Shown here piece by piece: positions 7,705 to 16,299 of a stretch of DNA of 38,594 bases (position 1 is the stretch's first letter; every line of letters starts with the position of its first letter). Position numbers and translations under genes: made by a program. Source of the DNA: Flavobacteriaceae bacterium (lineage in GTDB: Bacteria > Bacteroidota > Bacteroidia > Flavobacteriales > Flavobacteriaceae). The stretch is from NCBI GenBank assembly GCA_027490305.1, contig JAIXYI010000085.1:1-38594 (forward strand), read 5' to 3'. The notes beneath the pieces were generated by a model, which ran no database searches, was not told the origin of the DNA, and worked only from the letters and a program-made list of their open reading frames with translations.

Positions 7705-8709
7705 ATGATTCTCATCACCGGTGCCACCGGACTCGTTGGTTCGCATCTCCTGCTCCGCCTTCTCGAAGACGGTCATGTTGTGCGTGCGCTCTATCGTTCG
7801 CCAGCCAAACGCGAAGCCGTGCGGAGGTTATTCGCTTTTTACGAAAAAGAGTCTCTTTACGCCGCAATCGATTGGCAGCAGGCAGACATCACCGATATCC
7901 CGTCGCTTGAAGAAGCTTTTGTGGGAATCCGGCAGGTCTACCACTGCGCGGCACTTATCTCGTTTCTACCGCAAGACGAAGCCCGTCTGCGAAAAGTCAA
8001 TATCGAAGGGACAGCCAATATCGTCAACCTTTGCCTGCACCATCAGGTGCGGAAACTGTGCCACGTAAGTTCCATCGCGGCCCTCGGCGATCTTCGCGAA
8101 GGCGAAACGGTCAACACCGAAGTATCGGAGTGGAATCCGGAACACCACCACAGCGATTATGCCATCTCCAAATACGGTGCCGAAATGGAGGTCTGGCGCG
8201 GCGTCCAGGAAGGCCTGCCTGCCGTTGTCGTCAGCCCGGGCATCATCATTGGCCCAATGGTCGACCGAAATTCCGGCACCGCAACGCTATTCACGAATGT
8301 AAGCACAGGAATGGCCTATTACACCGAAGGCACAACCGCCGTGGTCGATGTGGCCGATGTCGTTGATGCGATGCGCCTATTGATGCAATCGGATAGCAGC
8401 GGAGAAAAATTCATCCTTTCGGGCGCCACATACACCTTTCGTCAGCTTGCCACCGAAACGGCACAGGCGCTTGGCGTAAAACCGCCCCACAAACGCGCCT
8501 CGCGAATGCTATTGTCGCTGGCTTGGCGGGTTGATGCGCTTTTGGCCTTCTTGGGAGTAAAGAAACGGGCATTGTCACGCGCTTCGGCCGAGGCACTCCA
8601 CCACACCGAAGCCATCAGCGCAGAAAAAATAGAAACGCAGTTCGGATTTCGTTTTCGGCCGGTCGCCGACGCTATTCTTTTGGCGGCGCGCTATTGGCGG
8701 CACGGTTAG
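7705..8709 (+). CDS. NAD-dependent epimerase/dehydratase (extended SDR)
   Basis: This 334-residue extended short-chain dehydrogenase has the nucleotide-binding G-A-T-G-L-V-G (6-12) and the catalytic Y-x-x-x-K (Tyr152, Lys156). A conserved Ser in the VSS block (about 121-123) completes the triad. It resembles the dihydroflavonol-4-reductase-like branch; the substrate cannot be told from sequence. The 3' end overlaps the convergent DUF4296 gene by 38 nt. Its place beside DUF4296 and pyrC is a conserved Flavobacterium neighbourhood. Confidence 0.9.
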   Translation: MILITGATGLVGSHLLLRLLEDGHVVRALYRSPAKREAVRRLFAFYEKESLYAAIDWQQADITDIPSLEEAFVGIRQVYHCAALISFLPQDEARLRKVNIEGTANIVNLCLHHQVRKLCHVSSIAALGDLREGETVNTEVSEWNPEHHHSDYAISKYGAEMEVWRGVQEGLPAVVVSPGIIIGPMVDRNSGTATLFTNVSTGMAYYTEGTTAVVDVADVVDAMRLLMQSDSSGEKFILSGATYTFRQLATETAQALGVKPPHKRASRMLLSLAWRVDALLAFLGVKKRALSRASAEALHHTEAISAEKIETQFGFRFRPVADAILLAARYWRHG

Positions 8710-9121
8710 CTTCGCGTACCCTTCTTTTTAGGGCCTTGAGTTTTTCGATTTCCGTAGGTTGGGTCGCACTGGTCGAAGGAGCAGGTGCTATGGGGCCATT
8801 TTTCTTTTTCGCATCCTGCACTTTGTCAAGCACCTTTTTATACAGGTTTTTATACCGGTCGGTGTCGGCAGCATACCAGTGGTCGCTTTCTACGAACTGC
8901 AAGCTGTCTACACCATATTTCTTGAGTACATACGTCGACGGTTCCAGATGGCGCTCCAAAAACGACGACGGGTTACTCTGCCGGATTCCTTCGATCACAT
9001 AAAGGTCATAGAGAATCGTCGCCATCTTGTCTTCTTCGATGAAGCGGTCGGGTTTCGAGGCGGTATCACGGCAGGCAGCGAGTAGCAGCCCGGCCATGGC
9101 TATGAGGAGGTTTTTTTTCAT
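8672..9121 (-). CDS. DUF4296 lipoprotein
   Basis: This 149-residue protein starts with a lipoprotein signal (lipobox LLAAC, Cys17). A helical DUF4296-type domain follows (M-A-x-I-L-Y-D-L-Y-V-I-E at about 33-44, then SFLERHL and the SDHWYA block), and then a Lys/Ala-rich coiled-coil-like tail. The function is unknown. Its ATG overlaps the stop of dihydroorotase (ATGA), so translation is coupled and it is the last gene of the operon 11177-8672. Confidence 0.88.
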   Translation of the reverse strand: MKKNLLIAMAGLLLAACRDTASKPDRFIEEDKMATILYDLYVIEGIRQSNPSSFLERHLEPSTYVLKKYGVDSLQFVESDHWYAADTDRYKNLYKKVLDKVQDAKKKNGPIAPAPSTSATQPTEIEKLKALKRRVREANRAANSAPPKE

Positions 9122-10452
9122 CGGTCGAAGGCTAAACGTTGTGCGGCCCGCTCCGGATGTACGGCACCGTTTTCATATACCACCTGTCCGTTGACCAACG
9201 TATGGGTGACCGACGCCCGGAAGCGTTGTCCTTCAAAAGGCGACCAGCCACACTTATATAAAAGGTTGGAACGGTCTACCGTCCATGCAGCGTTCGGATC
9301 TACCAACACCAGGTCAGCAAAGTAACCCTCGCGCAGGAAACCGCGTTTCGCAATCTGGAAGAGCAGGGCAGGGTTATGACACGCTTTCTGTACGATTTTT
9401 TCAAGGCTGATTTTGCCATCGAAGTAGGTCTCGAACCAAGCCACCAGCGCATGCTGCACCAGCGGTCCGCCTGACGGTGCCTGCAAATACGGATTTGCTT
9501 TCTCTTCGAGCGTGTGCGGCGCATGGTCGGTGGCAAACACATCAATGCGGTCATCCAGCACGGCTTGCCAAATGGCCTCGCGGTCGGCAGCGGTTTTCAC
9601 AGCCGGGTTCCACTTGATGAAGTTGCCTTTGGTGGCATAATCGGCGTCGCTGAACCACAAGTGGTGCAAACAGACTTCCGCCGTAATTTTCTTTTCCGCC
9701 AACGGGATATCGTTGCGAAAGAGTTCCGTCTCGATACCCGTCGAAACGTGAAAGATGTGTAGGCGCGCGCCGGTTTTTTTAGCCAGTTCGATGGCCCTGG
9801 AAGACGATAGGTAGCAGGCTTCCGCGCTGCGTATCAACGGGTGCGCACTGACCGGGATGTCGTCGCCGTATTGTGCTTTATACTGCTCCAGGTTCCGTCG
9901 GATGGTCGCTTCGTCTTCGCAATGCGTCGAAATGAGAAGGGGAGTCGAACGGAAGATGCGTTCCAACACCTGTTCGTCGTCGACCAGCATATTTCCGGTT
10001 GACGAACCCAGAAACAGTTTGAGTCCGGGCACCGTCTTCAAATCCGTTTTCAGGATTTCCTCGAGGTTGTCATTCGTGCCGCCCATCATGAATCCGTAAT
10101 TGGCAAACGATGAGGCAGTCGCAATCGCGTATTTTTCCGCCAATCGTTCCTGCGTAACCGCATTCGGCACCGTGTTAGGCTGTTCGATATACGACGTGAT
10201 GCCACCGGCCACCGCCGCGCGCGATTCGGTCGCGATGGTACCTTTGTGGGTGAGTCCGGGTTCGCGGAAATGCACCTGGTCGTCGATGAGTCCGGGCAGC
10301 AGGAAGTTTCCCCCTGCATCGATAACCCTGGCGGTAGCATCCGACAGGTCGCGGCCAATTTGGGCGATATAGGCGCCCTCCACCAAAAGATCCCCTTCGA
10401 AGACAGTGCCTTCGTTTACGAGACGTGCATTTTTGATAAGTATCCGTTCCAT
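9118..10452 (-). CDS. pyrC: Dihydroorotase (amidohydrolase), Bacteroidota type
   Basis: This 444-residue amidohydrolase catalyses, by family, reversible cyclisation of carbamoyl-aspartate to dihydroorotate in pyrimidine synthesis. Visible metal and active-site positions are His61 (in D-D-Q-V-H-F-R-E-P-G), the carboxylated-Lys candidate Lys145 (LKLFLG), His177 (STHCED), His235 (HIFHVS) and Asp309 with D-H-A-P-H (309-313). The first His of the usual D-x-H-x-H is Gln59 here. It is coupled to both neighbours: TAATG overlap with the glycosyltransferase upstream and ATGA overlap with DUF4296 downstream. Confidence 0.92.
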   Translation of the reverse strand: MERILIKNARLVNEGTVFEGDLLVEGAYIAQIGRDLSDATARVIDAGGNFLLPGLIDDQVHFREPGLTHKGTIATESRAAVAGGITSYIEQPNTVPNAVTQERLAEKYAIATASSFANYGFMMGGTNDNLEEILKTDLKTVPGLKLFLGSSTGNMLVDDEQVLERIFRSTPLLISTHCEDEATIRRNLEQYKAQYGDDIPVSAHPLIRSAEACYLSSSRAIELAKKTGARLHIFHVSTGIETELFRNDIPLAEKKITAEVCLHHLWFSDADYATKGNFIKWNPAVKTAADREAIWQAVLDDRIDVFATDHAPHTLEEKANPYLQAPSGGPLVQHALVAWFETYFDGKISLEKIVQKACHNPALLFQIAKRGFLREGYFADLVLVDPNAAWTVDRSNLLYKCGWSPFEGQRFRASVTHTLVNGQVVYENGAVHPERAAQRLAFDR

Positions 10453-11177
10453 TACAATCTCCTGAACATTTTACGAAGCCGCAGCGAGATGACACCGACG
10501 ATCGCTTCCTTTATGATAGAACCGCTCATCTTCGATTGTCCTTTCGCCCGGTCTGTAAAGATAATAGGTACTTCCGTGATTCGGAAGCCGGCGGCAAAAG
10601 CCCGGTATTTCATTTCGATCTGGAAGGCGTAGCCGATGAACCGGATCCGCTCCAGGCGTATTTTTTCAAGTACTTCCCTACGGTAACACATGAATCCGGC
10701 CGTCGCATCGCGTATCTCGACACCCGTTATCATCCGTACATAAACCGAAGCGAAATACGACATCAGCACCCGATTAAGCGGCCAGTTGACCACGTTGACC
10801 CCGGTGATGTAGCGGGATCCGATGGCGACATCCGCGCCGTCTTCATGACAGGCCTTATACAGACGTTCGAGGTCATTTGGGTTATGGGAAAAATCGGCGT
10901 CCATCTCAAAGATGTAGCTGTATTGGTGCTGAATGGCCCAACGGAAACCATGCACATAAGCAGTGCCGAGTCCCGACTTCTCCTTTCGGTTTTCCATAAA
11001 GAGACGGTCAGGGAAGACCGACTGCAGTTCCCGCACTTTCTCGGCAGTCCCGTCAGGAGAATTGTCGTCTACGATCAGGATGTCGAAACGCTGTTCAAGC
11101 GCGAACACGGCCCGAATGATGGCCTCAATGTTGTCAATCTCGTTGTAGGTGGGAATGATGACGATGCTATCGTGCAT
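10452..11177 (-). CDS. Polyprenol-phosphate mannosyltransferase (GT2, DPM1-like)
   Basis: This 241-residue family 2 glycosyltransferase has the N-terminal I-I-P-T-Y-N-E and I-V-D-D-N-S-P-D-G-T blocks, and the metal-binding D-A-D-F-S-H-N-P near residue 95. The length fits the soluble catalytic domain of dolichol/polyprenol monophosphomannose synthases; there are no long C-terminal helices. It probably charges undecaprenyl phosphate with mannose for glycan or protein glycosylation at the inner membrane. It is the first gene of the operon with pyrC and DUF4296; a -7 box lies at 11195-11202. Confidence 0.9.
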   Translation of the reverse strand: MHDSIVIIPTYNEIDNIEAIIRAVFALEQRFDILIVDDNSPDGTAEKVRELQSVFPDRLFMENRKEKSGLGTAYVHGFRWAIQHQYSYIFEMDADFSHNPNDLERLYKACHEDGADVAIGSRYITGVNVVNWPLNRVLMSYFASVYVRMITGVEIRDATAGFMCYRREVLEKIRLERIRFIGYAFQIEMKYRAFAAGFRITEVPIIFTDRAKGQSKMSGSIIKEAIVGVISLRLRKMFRRL

Positions 11178-11194
11178 TCTACAAGGTTTACGGG

Positions 11195-11202
11195 CAAAAA
11201 TA
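11195..11202 (-). promoter_or_regulatory. -7 box for the glycosyltransferase-pyrC-DUF4296 operon
   Basis: The reverse strand reads TATTTTTG, 17 nt before the ATG at 11177. It lies back to back with the plus-strand box at 11264-11271. Confidence 0.55.
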
Positions 11203-11263
11203 CTGTTTTTCCGACAAGGCTTCCTTAATTAATTGATAATAAATGGAAGCGTTGAAAAATTAG

Positions 11264-11271
11264 TATTTTTG
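11264..11271 (+). promoter_or_regulatory. -7 box four bases before an ATG (near-leaderless DUF4271)
   Basis: The sequence reads TATTTTTG, then CGCC, then ATG at 11276. Confidence 0.6.
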
Positions 11272-11275
11272 CGCC

Positions 11276-11944
11276 ATGATGACGGATGTTACCCTTCACG
11301 AACGCGCGGCCATGAGTGCCGACTGGGCAACGGTCGTCTTCGTGGTCGGGCTTGCCCTGCTCACCGTAACGCGGGTGGCCTTTGAGAACCGGTTCCTCGA
11401 GTTTTCACGGCTCGCTATCTCCGACAAATACATCAAAATCTACCGCGACAGTGGTCAGTTGGTCGGATGGTTTACGATTGCCCTTTTTCTAGTGCAGGTC
11501 ATTTCGTTCGCCTTCCTCATCCAACTTGCCATGGACCACTTCGGGTATGCCAACCGGCACGACTGGATGCTGTTCATCCGCCTGTCAACGTTTGTATCGG
11601 TTTTTATCCTGGCAAAGTTCCTGATAGAGAAGATTATCGCCACTTCGTTCCATATCGAAGAGTTTGTAGAACAGTTCAATTTGTACAAAATTAGCTACAG
11701 AACCTATCTGGGGATGATTTTGCTTCCAATCGACGCCGTTCTCTTCTACCACGAAGCATTGCCTTCATTTATGATTTACGCATTGTTTGTTGTAATAATT
11801 GCAATAAACGGCATTACTTATCTCAGTTCATTGAAGACTTATCAAAATCTGATAGTGTCTCACTTGTTTTATTTTATTTTGTATCTTTGCGCACTTGAAA
11901 TTGCGCCCTATTATTTCTTGTATTACTGGTTTACAAAAAGTTAG
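11276..11944 (+). CDS. DUF4271 membrane protein
   Basis: This 222-residue integral membrane protein has about six hydrophobic helices, for example residues 19-33, 60-85, 98-115, 145-165, 170-190 and 195-215. It is recognised as DUF4271 from its position directly before hemD in Flavobacteria and from its size. The function is unknown; linkage to hemD suggests, but does not show, a membrane role in haem metabolism. The hemD start lies 22 nt downstream, and a -7 box for hemD lies inside the 3' end of this gene. Confidence 0.8.
   Translation: MMTDVTLHERAAMSADWATVVFVVGLALLTVTRVAFENRFLEFSRLAISDKYIKIYRDSGQLVGWFTIALFLVQVISFAFLIQLAMDHFGYANRHDWMLFIRLSTFVSVFILAKFLIEKIIATSFHIEEFVEQFNLYKISYRTYLGMILLPIDAVLFYHEALPSFMIYALFVVIIAINGITYLSSLKTYQNLIVSHLFYFILYLCALEIAPYYFLYYWFTKS
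11882..11889 (+). promoter_or_regulatory. Internal -7 box possibly serving hemD
   Basis: TATCTTTG lies inside the end of the DUF4271 gene, 77 nt before the hemD ATG. Confidence 0.4.
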
Positions 11945-11966
11945 GATTCAGAGTTACCATCCGTAT

Positions 11967-12716
11967 ATGAAAGTGAAGACTATCCTGGTGTCACAGCCGG
12001 AGCCGAAAGTGGATAATTCGCCTTACCACGAACTCCAGCAGAAACACAAAGTTAAGATCGATTTCCGGCCTTTCATCCACGTCGAGGGCGTAAGCGCGAA
12101 AGACGTCCGGCTGCAGAAAATCGACTTGAACCACTACACCGCCATTATCCTGACCAGTAAGAATGCCGTCGACCATTTCTTTCGGGTGGCAGAGGAGATG
12201 CGGTATAAAATCCCGGAGACCCTGAAGTATTTCTGCCAGTCAGAGGCGATAGCGTTCTACCTCCAAAAGTATGTGGTCTACCGCAAGCGGAAAATATATG
12301 TCGGACAAAAAGATTTTGCCGATCTCGCGCCCCTCATCAAGAAATATAAAGATGAGAAGTTCCTGTTGCCGGCGTCTGATCAGTTGAATGCCGATGCGCC
12401 GCAGGTACTCAACAACCTGAAAGTCGACTGGACGCAGGCCACGTTCTATAAAACCGTGATGAGTGACCTTTCGGATCTCGCCGATGTTTACTACGATGTC
12501 CTGGCGTTTTTCAGTCCGACCGGTATCAAGTCGCTGTTCAAGAACTTCCCTGACTTCGAACAAAACAATACCCGTATCGCGGTTTTTGGCAGCACAACGC
12601 AGAAAGAAGCCCTCGAACACGGACTCCGTGTCGATATCATGGCGCCGGCCCCGGAGGCCCCGTCTATGACGATGGCGCTTGACAAGTATATTGCGAAAGT
12701 CAACAAAGAAAAATAG
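11967..12716 (+). CDS. hemD: Uroporphyrinogen-III synthase (HemD family)
   Basis: This 249-residue two-lobed protein starts M-K-V-K-T-I-L-V-S-Q-P. It has an I-I-L-T-S-K-N-A-V motif at about 51-59 and a matching second-lobe A-F-F-S-P-T-G-I motif near 178, both typical of HemD, which cyclises hydroxymethylbilane to uroporphyrinogen III. The open frame begins 24 codons earlier but overlaps the DUF4271 end; ATG 11967 gives the family start. Two hairpin terminators follow. Confidence 0.88.
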   Translation: MKVKTILVSQPEPKVDNSPYHELQQKHKVKIDFRPFIHVEGVSAKDVRLQKIDLNHYTAIILTSKNAVDHFFRVAEEMRYKIPETLKYFCQSEAIAFYLQKYVVYRKRKIYVGQKDFADLAPLIKKYKDEKFLLPASDQLNADAPQVLNNLKVDWTQATFYKTVMSDLSDLADVYYDVLAFFSPTGIKSLFKNFPDFEQNNTRIAVFGSTTQKEALEHGLRVDIMAPAPEAPSMTMALDKYIAKVNKEK

Positions 12717-12734
12717 TTTCCAACAAAACATAAG

Positions 12735-12765
12735 AAAAGGCCTTCCGTTCAGGAGGGCCTTTTTT
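12735..12765 (+). terminator. Rho-independent terminator of hemD
   Basis: The stem is AAGGCCTTCC/GGAGGGCCTT with loop GTTCA and a T6 run, starting 18 nt past the hemD stop. With the A-run on the left it could also act for pckA. Confidence 0.9.
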
Positions 12766-12781
12766 GTTCTCGACTACCCAC

Positions 12782-12811
12782 AAAAAAAGCTGTCACGTGA
12801 CAGCTTTTTTT
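12782..12811. terminator. Perfectly palindromic bidirectional terminator
   Basis: A7, then a 16-bp perfect palindrome centred on CACGTG (GCTGTCACGTGACAGC), then T7. It ends 17 nt past the pckA stop on the reverse strand and lies between convergent hemD and pckA. Confidence 0.9.
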
Positions 12812-12828
12812 CGAATCAATAACCAACC

Positions 12829-14430
12829 TTATGCCGTGGGGCCGCCTGCCAGTATTTCCTCATTGGCGAACGCCTCAAACTTGGCGAAATTCTGCCGGAA
12901 GCGAGCGGCAAGCTCAACTGCCTTTACGTCATACAGATATTTGTCTGTCCAGGTGTTACGCGGATTCAGCACGTCAGCCGGAACGTCCGGACACGATTGT
13001 GGTACGGCAACTCCGAATACTTTGTGTTTCGCGTAAATCACATGGTCAAGCTCGCCTTTGAGGGCGGCGGTGATCATCGCGCGGGTGTATTTCAATTTCA
13101 TCCGGTTACCGGTGCCATAAGGGCCACCCGTCCACCCGGTGTTGATCAGCCATACTTTTACGCCGTTGGCCTTCATTTTCTCGCTCAACATTTCGGCGTA
13201 GCGCGTCGGATGCAGCGGCATGAACGGCGCACCGAAACAAGCTGAGAAGTTCGGTTGCGGTTCGTTGACGCCCGCTTCCGTTCCCGCTACTTTCGCGGTG
13301 TAGCCTGAAATGAAGTGGTAGGCAGCCTGTCCCGGAGTCAGTTTCGAGATAGGAGGCAGGATCCCAAAGGAATCCGCGGTAAGGAAAAAGATGTTCCGCA
13401 CATCCTTTCCAACCGAACCCGGTTGTACGTTGTCGATATGGAAAATCGGATAACTCACCCGAGTGTTCGGCGTGATTGAGATGTCGGTATAGTCCACCTC
13501 GCCTGTGCCGTCCTTAAAAATCACATTCTCCAGCAGGGCACCTTTCTTGATGGCGCGGAAGATATCCGGTTCATTCTCCTCCGTCAGGTTGACCACTTTT
13601 GCGTAGCAACCTCCTTCGAAGTTAAACACGGTGTTAGCCGGCGTCCATCCGTGCTCGTCATCACCAATCAGTTTGCGACCCGGGTCAGCAGAAAGCGTCG
13701 TTTTGCCGGTTCCGGAAAGTCCGAAGAACAAAGCGGTATCCTGTTCGTCGCCCACGTTCGCACTACAGTGCATCGGCAACGTATTCTTTTGTGTGGGAAG
13801 GATAAAGTTCAGGGCAGAGAAAATGCCTTTCTTCATTTCTCCGGTGTAACCCGTGCCCCCTACCAACGCAATTTTGCGAGTAAAGTTCAGGATGGCGAAG
13901 TTCGGCTGCCGCGTTCCATCGACCGCAGGGTCCGCCTCGAAGCCAGGAGCACATACGACATGCCATTCCGGCGTGAATCCATCCAGTTCACTTTCGCTCG
14001 GACGCAGGAACATATTGTAGCAGAAAAGATTCGACCACGCTGTTTCCGTCACGACGCGCACATTCATCCGATAGGCCGGATCCGCGCATACATAGCTTTC
14101 ACGTACAAACACCTCTTTACCCGAAAGGTACTTGGTTACTTTGTCGTACAAACGGTCGAACGCCTCCGGGGAAAACGGAATGTTCACATCACCCCACCAT
14201 ACATCCTGCTCCGTAATGGCATCTTTTACGATGAAACGGTCTTTAGGTGAACGTCCGGTAAACGCACCGGTATTGATGGCGAGCGCACCCGTCGACGACT
14301 CGACTCCCTCGCCCGACGCAATCGTGATGGCATGCAGCTCATCCGGCGATAACTGGTAACGGACGCTGGCATCAGTAATTCCAAGGCTTTCCAGCGAAAT
14401 CGATTTCGTAAATAGGGCGTTTGTATCCAT
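12829..14430 (-). CDS. pckA: Phosphoenolpyruvate carboxykinase (ATP)
   Basis: This 533-residue enzyme has the family's usual length and converts oxaloacetate and ATP to PEP, CO2 and ADP. Visible motifs are G-R-S-P-K-D (59-64), the kinase P-loop G-L-S-G-T-G-K-T-T (237-245), the metal motif D-D-E-H-G-W (257-262) and the C-terminal Y-T-R-A-M block. The frame is open 33 codons upstream, but the region contains a promoter, and ATG 14428-14430 gives the family N-terminus. It is monocistronic, with a terminator on its 3' side. Confidence 0.97.
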   Translation of the reverse strand: MDTNALFTKSISLESLGITDASVRYQLSPDELHAITIASGEGVESSTGALAINTGAFTGRSPKDRFIVKDAITEQDVWWGDVNIPFSPEAFDRLYDKVTKYLSGKEVFVRESYVCADPAYRMNVRVVTETAWSNLFCYNMFLRPSESELDGFTPEWHVVCAPGFEADPAVDGTRQPNFAILNFTRKIALVGGTGYTGEMKKGIFSALNFILPTQKNTLPMHCSANVGDEQDTALFFGLSGTGKTTLSADPGRKLIGDDEHGWTPANTVFNFEGGCYAKVVNLTEENEPDIFRAIKKGALLENVIFKDGTGEVDYTDISITPNTRVSYPIFHIDNVQPGSVGKDVRNIFFLTADSFGILPPISKLTPGQAAYHFISGYTAKVAGTEAGVNEPQPNFSACFGAPFMPLHPTRYAEMLSEKMKANGVKVWLINTGWTGGPYGTGNRMKLKYTRAMITAALKGELDHVIYAKHKVFGVAVPQSCPDVPADVLNPRNTWTDKYLYDVKAVELAARFRQNFAKFEAFANEEILAGGPTA

Positions 14431-14464
14431 AAAAATAGGTGTTTTGCGAGTTGTTGTTGCGCAG

Positions 14465-14472
14465 CAAAGGTA
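14465..14472 (-). promoter_or_regulatory. -7 box for pckA
   Basis: The reverse strand reads TACCTTTG, leaving about 34 nt to the ATG at 14430. Confidence 0.6.
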
Positions 14473-14509
14473 CGCAATATCGGTTATGATGTTATGTAAT
14501 ATGCAAAAT

Positions 14510-14893
14510 TTATGACTTTTTTCGGGCAAAATCGAGAAATAGCCAAGCCCATGCGCATATTAATAAGAATCCTCCAATAGGCGTTACGGGTCCCAAAAAC
14601 GACAAACCGACCTTCCAGGCTTCGTCCAAAGCGAGTAAATAGAGCGAGCCGCTAAAAAGCACGACACCCAGTAAAGTGAGCGCCGAAATACCCTTCCGGG
14701 CCTTGTCCGAAACCGGAGCCAGGGCCACGAACAAAAGAAAAAGCGCGTGGTACATCTGATAGCGTACCCCGATCTCGAAAGCGTTTAGAAAAGGAGGAGT
14801 CAGGAGGTTCCGAAGGGCATGCGCACCAAACGCTCCCAGTATGATAGAAGTACCTCCGAATGCAGCGGCAATAAGTATAAGGCTACGACGCAT
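14510..14893 (-). CDS. DUF423 membrane protein (YgdD family)
   Basis: This 127-residue inner-membrane protein has four hydrophobic helices. It shows the DUF423 signature: G-A-F-G-A-H-A-L near residues 21-28, R-Y-Q-M-Y-H-A-L near 44-51, and G-S-L-Y-L and G-P-V-T-P-I-G-G in the second half. The function is unknown. Its stop lies 37 nt upstream of the pckA -7 box on the same strand. Confidence 0.93.
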   Translation of the reverse strand: MRRSLILIAAAFGGTSIILGAFGAHALRNLLTPPFLNAFEIGVRYQMYHALFLLFVALAPVSDKARKGISALTLLGVVLFSGSLYLLALDEAWKVGLSFLGPVTPIGGFLLICAWAWLFLDFARKKS

Positions 14894-14926
14894 CTTTTTT
14901 TTGCTAAAGATACGGCATATTACCCG

Positions 14927-14959
14927 TTTGGGAAATTACCCCACGACCCATTACCTTTG
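14927..14959 (+). promoter_or_regulatory. -33/-7 promoter, near-leaderless, for saccharopine dehydrogenase
   Basis: TTTG at 14927-14930, a 21-nt spacer, then TACCTTTG at 14952-14959; the ATG follows after five bases (14965). This is one of the two best full matches in the window. Confidence 0.7.
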
Positions 14960-14964
14960 CCGCC

Positions 14965-16299
14965 ATGAGACACATCCTGATTATCGGTGCCGGCCGTTCC
15001 GCCTCTTCACTCATTCGTTACCTCCTTGAACGGTCGGAAGCCGAACAACTACACCTGGTAATAGGCGATTTGTCTGAAGCTTTGGCAACGGCTAAGACCG
15101 GCGGACACCCGAATGCGACGCCCATCGCCTTTGACGTGACGAACACCGACCAACGCCAGGCTGAAATCCGGAAAGCCGATCTGGTCATTTCGATGCTCCC
15201 CGCCCACATGCACGTTGACGTAGCCCGCGATTGCCTCAGCCTAGGCAAACACATGGTGACGGCGTCGTATGTCAGTGAGGCGATGCTGGCGCTTGATGAA
15301 GAAGCTAGGGCACGTGGACTCGTATTCATGAACGAAATCGGACTCGATCCGGGTATCGACCACATGAGTGCCATGAAATTGCTCGATGAAATCCGGTCGG
15401 AAGGCGGTCGGATCACGGCATTCGAATCGCACTGTGGTGGACTCGTTGCCCCCGAATCCGATGACAACCTGTGGAAGTACAAATTTAGCTGGGCACCCCG
15501 CAACGTCGTATTGGCCGGACAGGGGGGCGCGGCAAAGTTCCTCGAGAATGGCAGCTATAAATATATTCCCTACCAACAACTCTTCCGGCGCACATTGCCA
15601 CTGTCTGTCGAAGGCTATGGCGATTTCGAGGTCTACGCCAACCGCGATTCGCTGAAATACCGCGAGGCTTATCGCCTTGACGGAGTCGAAACGCTCTTAC
15701 GTGGCACCGTTCGCCGCGCCGGCTATTGTGCCGCCTGGGATGTGTTGGTGCAACTCGGTATGACCGACGACACCTATACGGTTGATAATTCCGAAACCCT
15801 CACGCATCGTGAATTCCTGAACCTTTTTCTGCCATACCATCCGTCCCGATCCGTAGAGGAGAAACTCCGCGCCCAATTCATCATCAATGACGACTCCTGG
15901 CGCAAGCTCGAAGAACTTGAACTGTTCAGCGCAGAAAAAAGGGCTGGCCTGCCACACGCCACGCCTGCCCAATGGCTTGAGACAGTATTGGCGGAGAAGT
16001 GGGCCCTGCAGCCGTCTGACAAAGACATGATCGTCATGTACCACAAAATCGGCTACGAGCGCAACGGCAAGCACCACCAGCGGCATTCGCAAATGGTCGT
16101 CATAGGCGATGATCGTACTTACACGGCCATGGCCAAAACCGTCGGCCTTCCGGTCGCCATCGCGGCACTGATGATCTTAAACGGCACCATCCGCACACCC
16201 GGCGTCCAACTGCCCCTTCGCCCAGATGTCTACGAGCCGATACTCGCGGAACTGGCGACCTATGGTGTCCGATTTGTAGAAAAAGACATCACGCTCTAA
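14965..16299 (+). CDS. Saccharopine dehydrogenase family protein
   Basis: This 444-residue protein has an N-terminal Rossmann fold (I-G-A-G-R-S-A-S-S, residues 6-14) and the saccharopine-reductase core motif E-I-G-L-D-P-G-I-D-H at about 125-134. A C-terminal substrate domain follows (C-G-G-L near residue 158 and the W-K-Y-K-F-S-W block). Family members interconvert saccharopine and amino acids in lysine metabolism with NAD(P). The gene stands alone with its own promoter. The exact substrate is uncertain. Confidence 0.9.
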   Translation: MRHILIIGAGRSASSLIRYLLERSEAEQLHLVIGDLSEALATAKTGGHPNATPIAFDVTNTDQRQAEIRKADLVISMLPAHMHVDVARDCLSLGKHMVTASYVSEAMLALDEEARARGLVFMNEIGLDPGIDHMSAMKLLDEIRSEGGRITAFESHCGGLVAPESDDNLWKYKFSWAPRNVVLAGQGGAAKFLENGSYKYIPYQQLFRRTLPLSVEGYGDFEVYANRDSLKYREAYRLDGVETLLRGTVRRAGYCAAWDVLVQLGMTDDTYTVDNSETLTHREFLNLFLPYHPSRSVEEKLRAQFIINDDSWRKLEELELFSAEKRAGLPHATPAQWLETVLAEKWALQPSDKDMIVMYHKIGYERNGKHHQRHSQMVVIGDDRTYTAMAKTVGLPVAIAALMILNGTIRTPGVQLPLRPDVYEPILAELATYGVRFVEKDITL

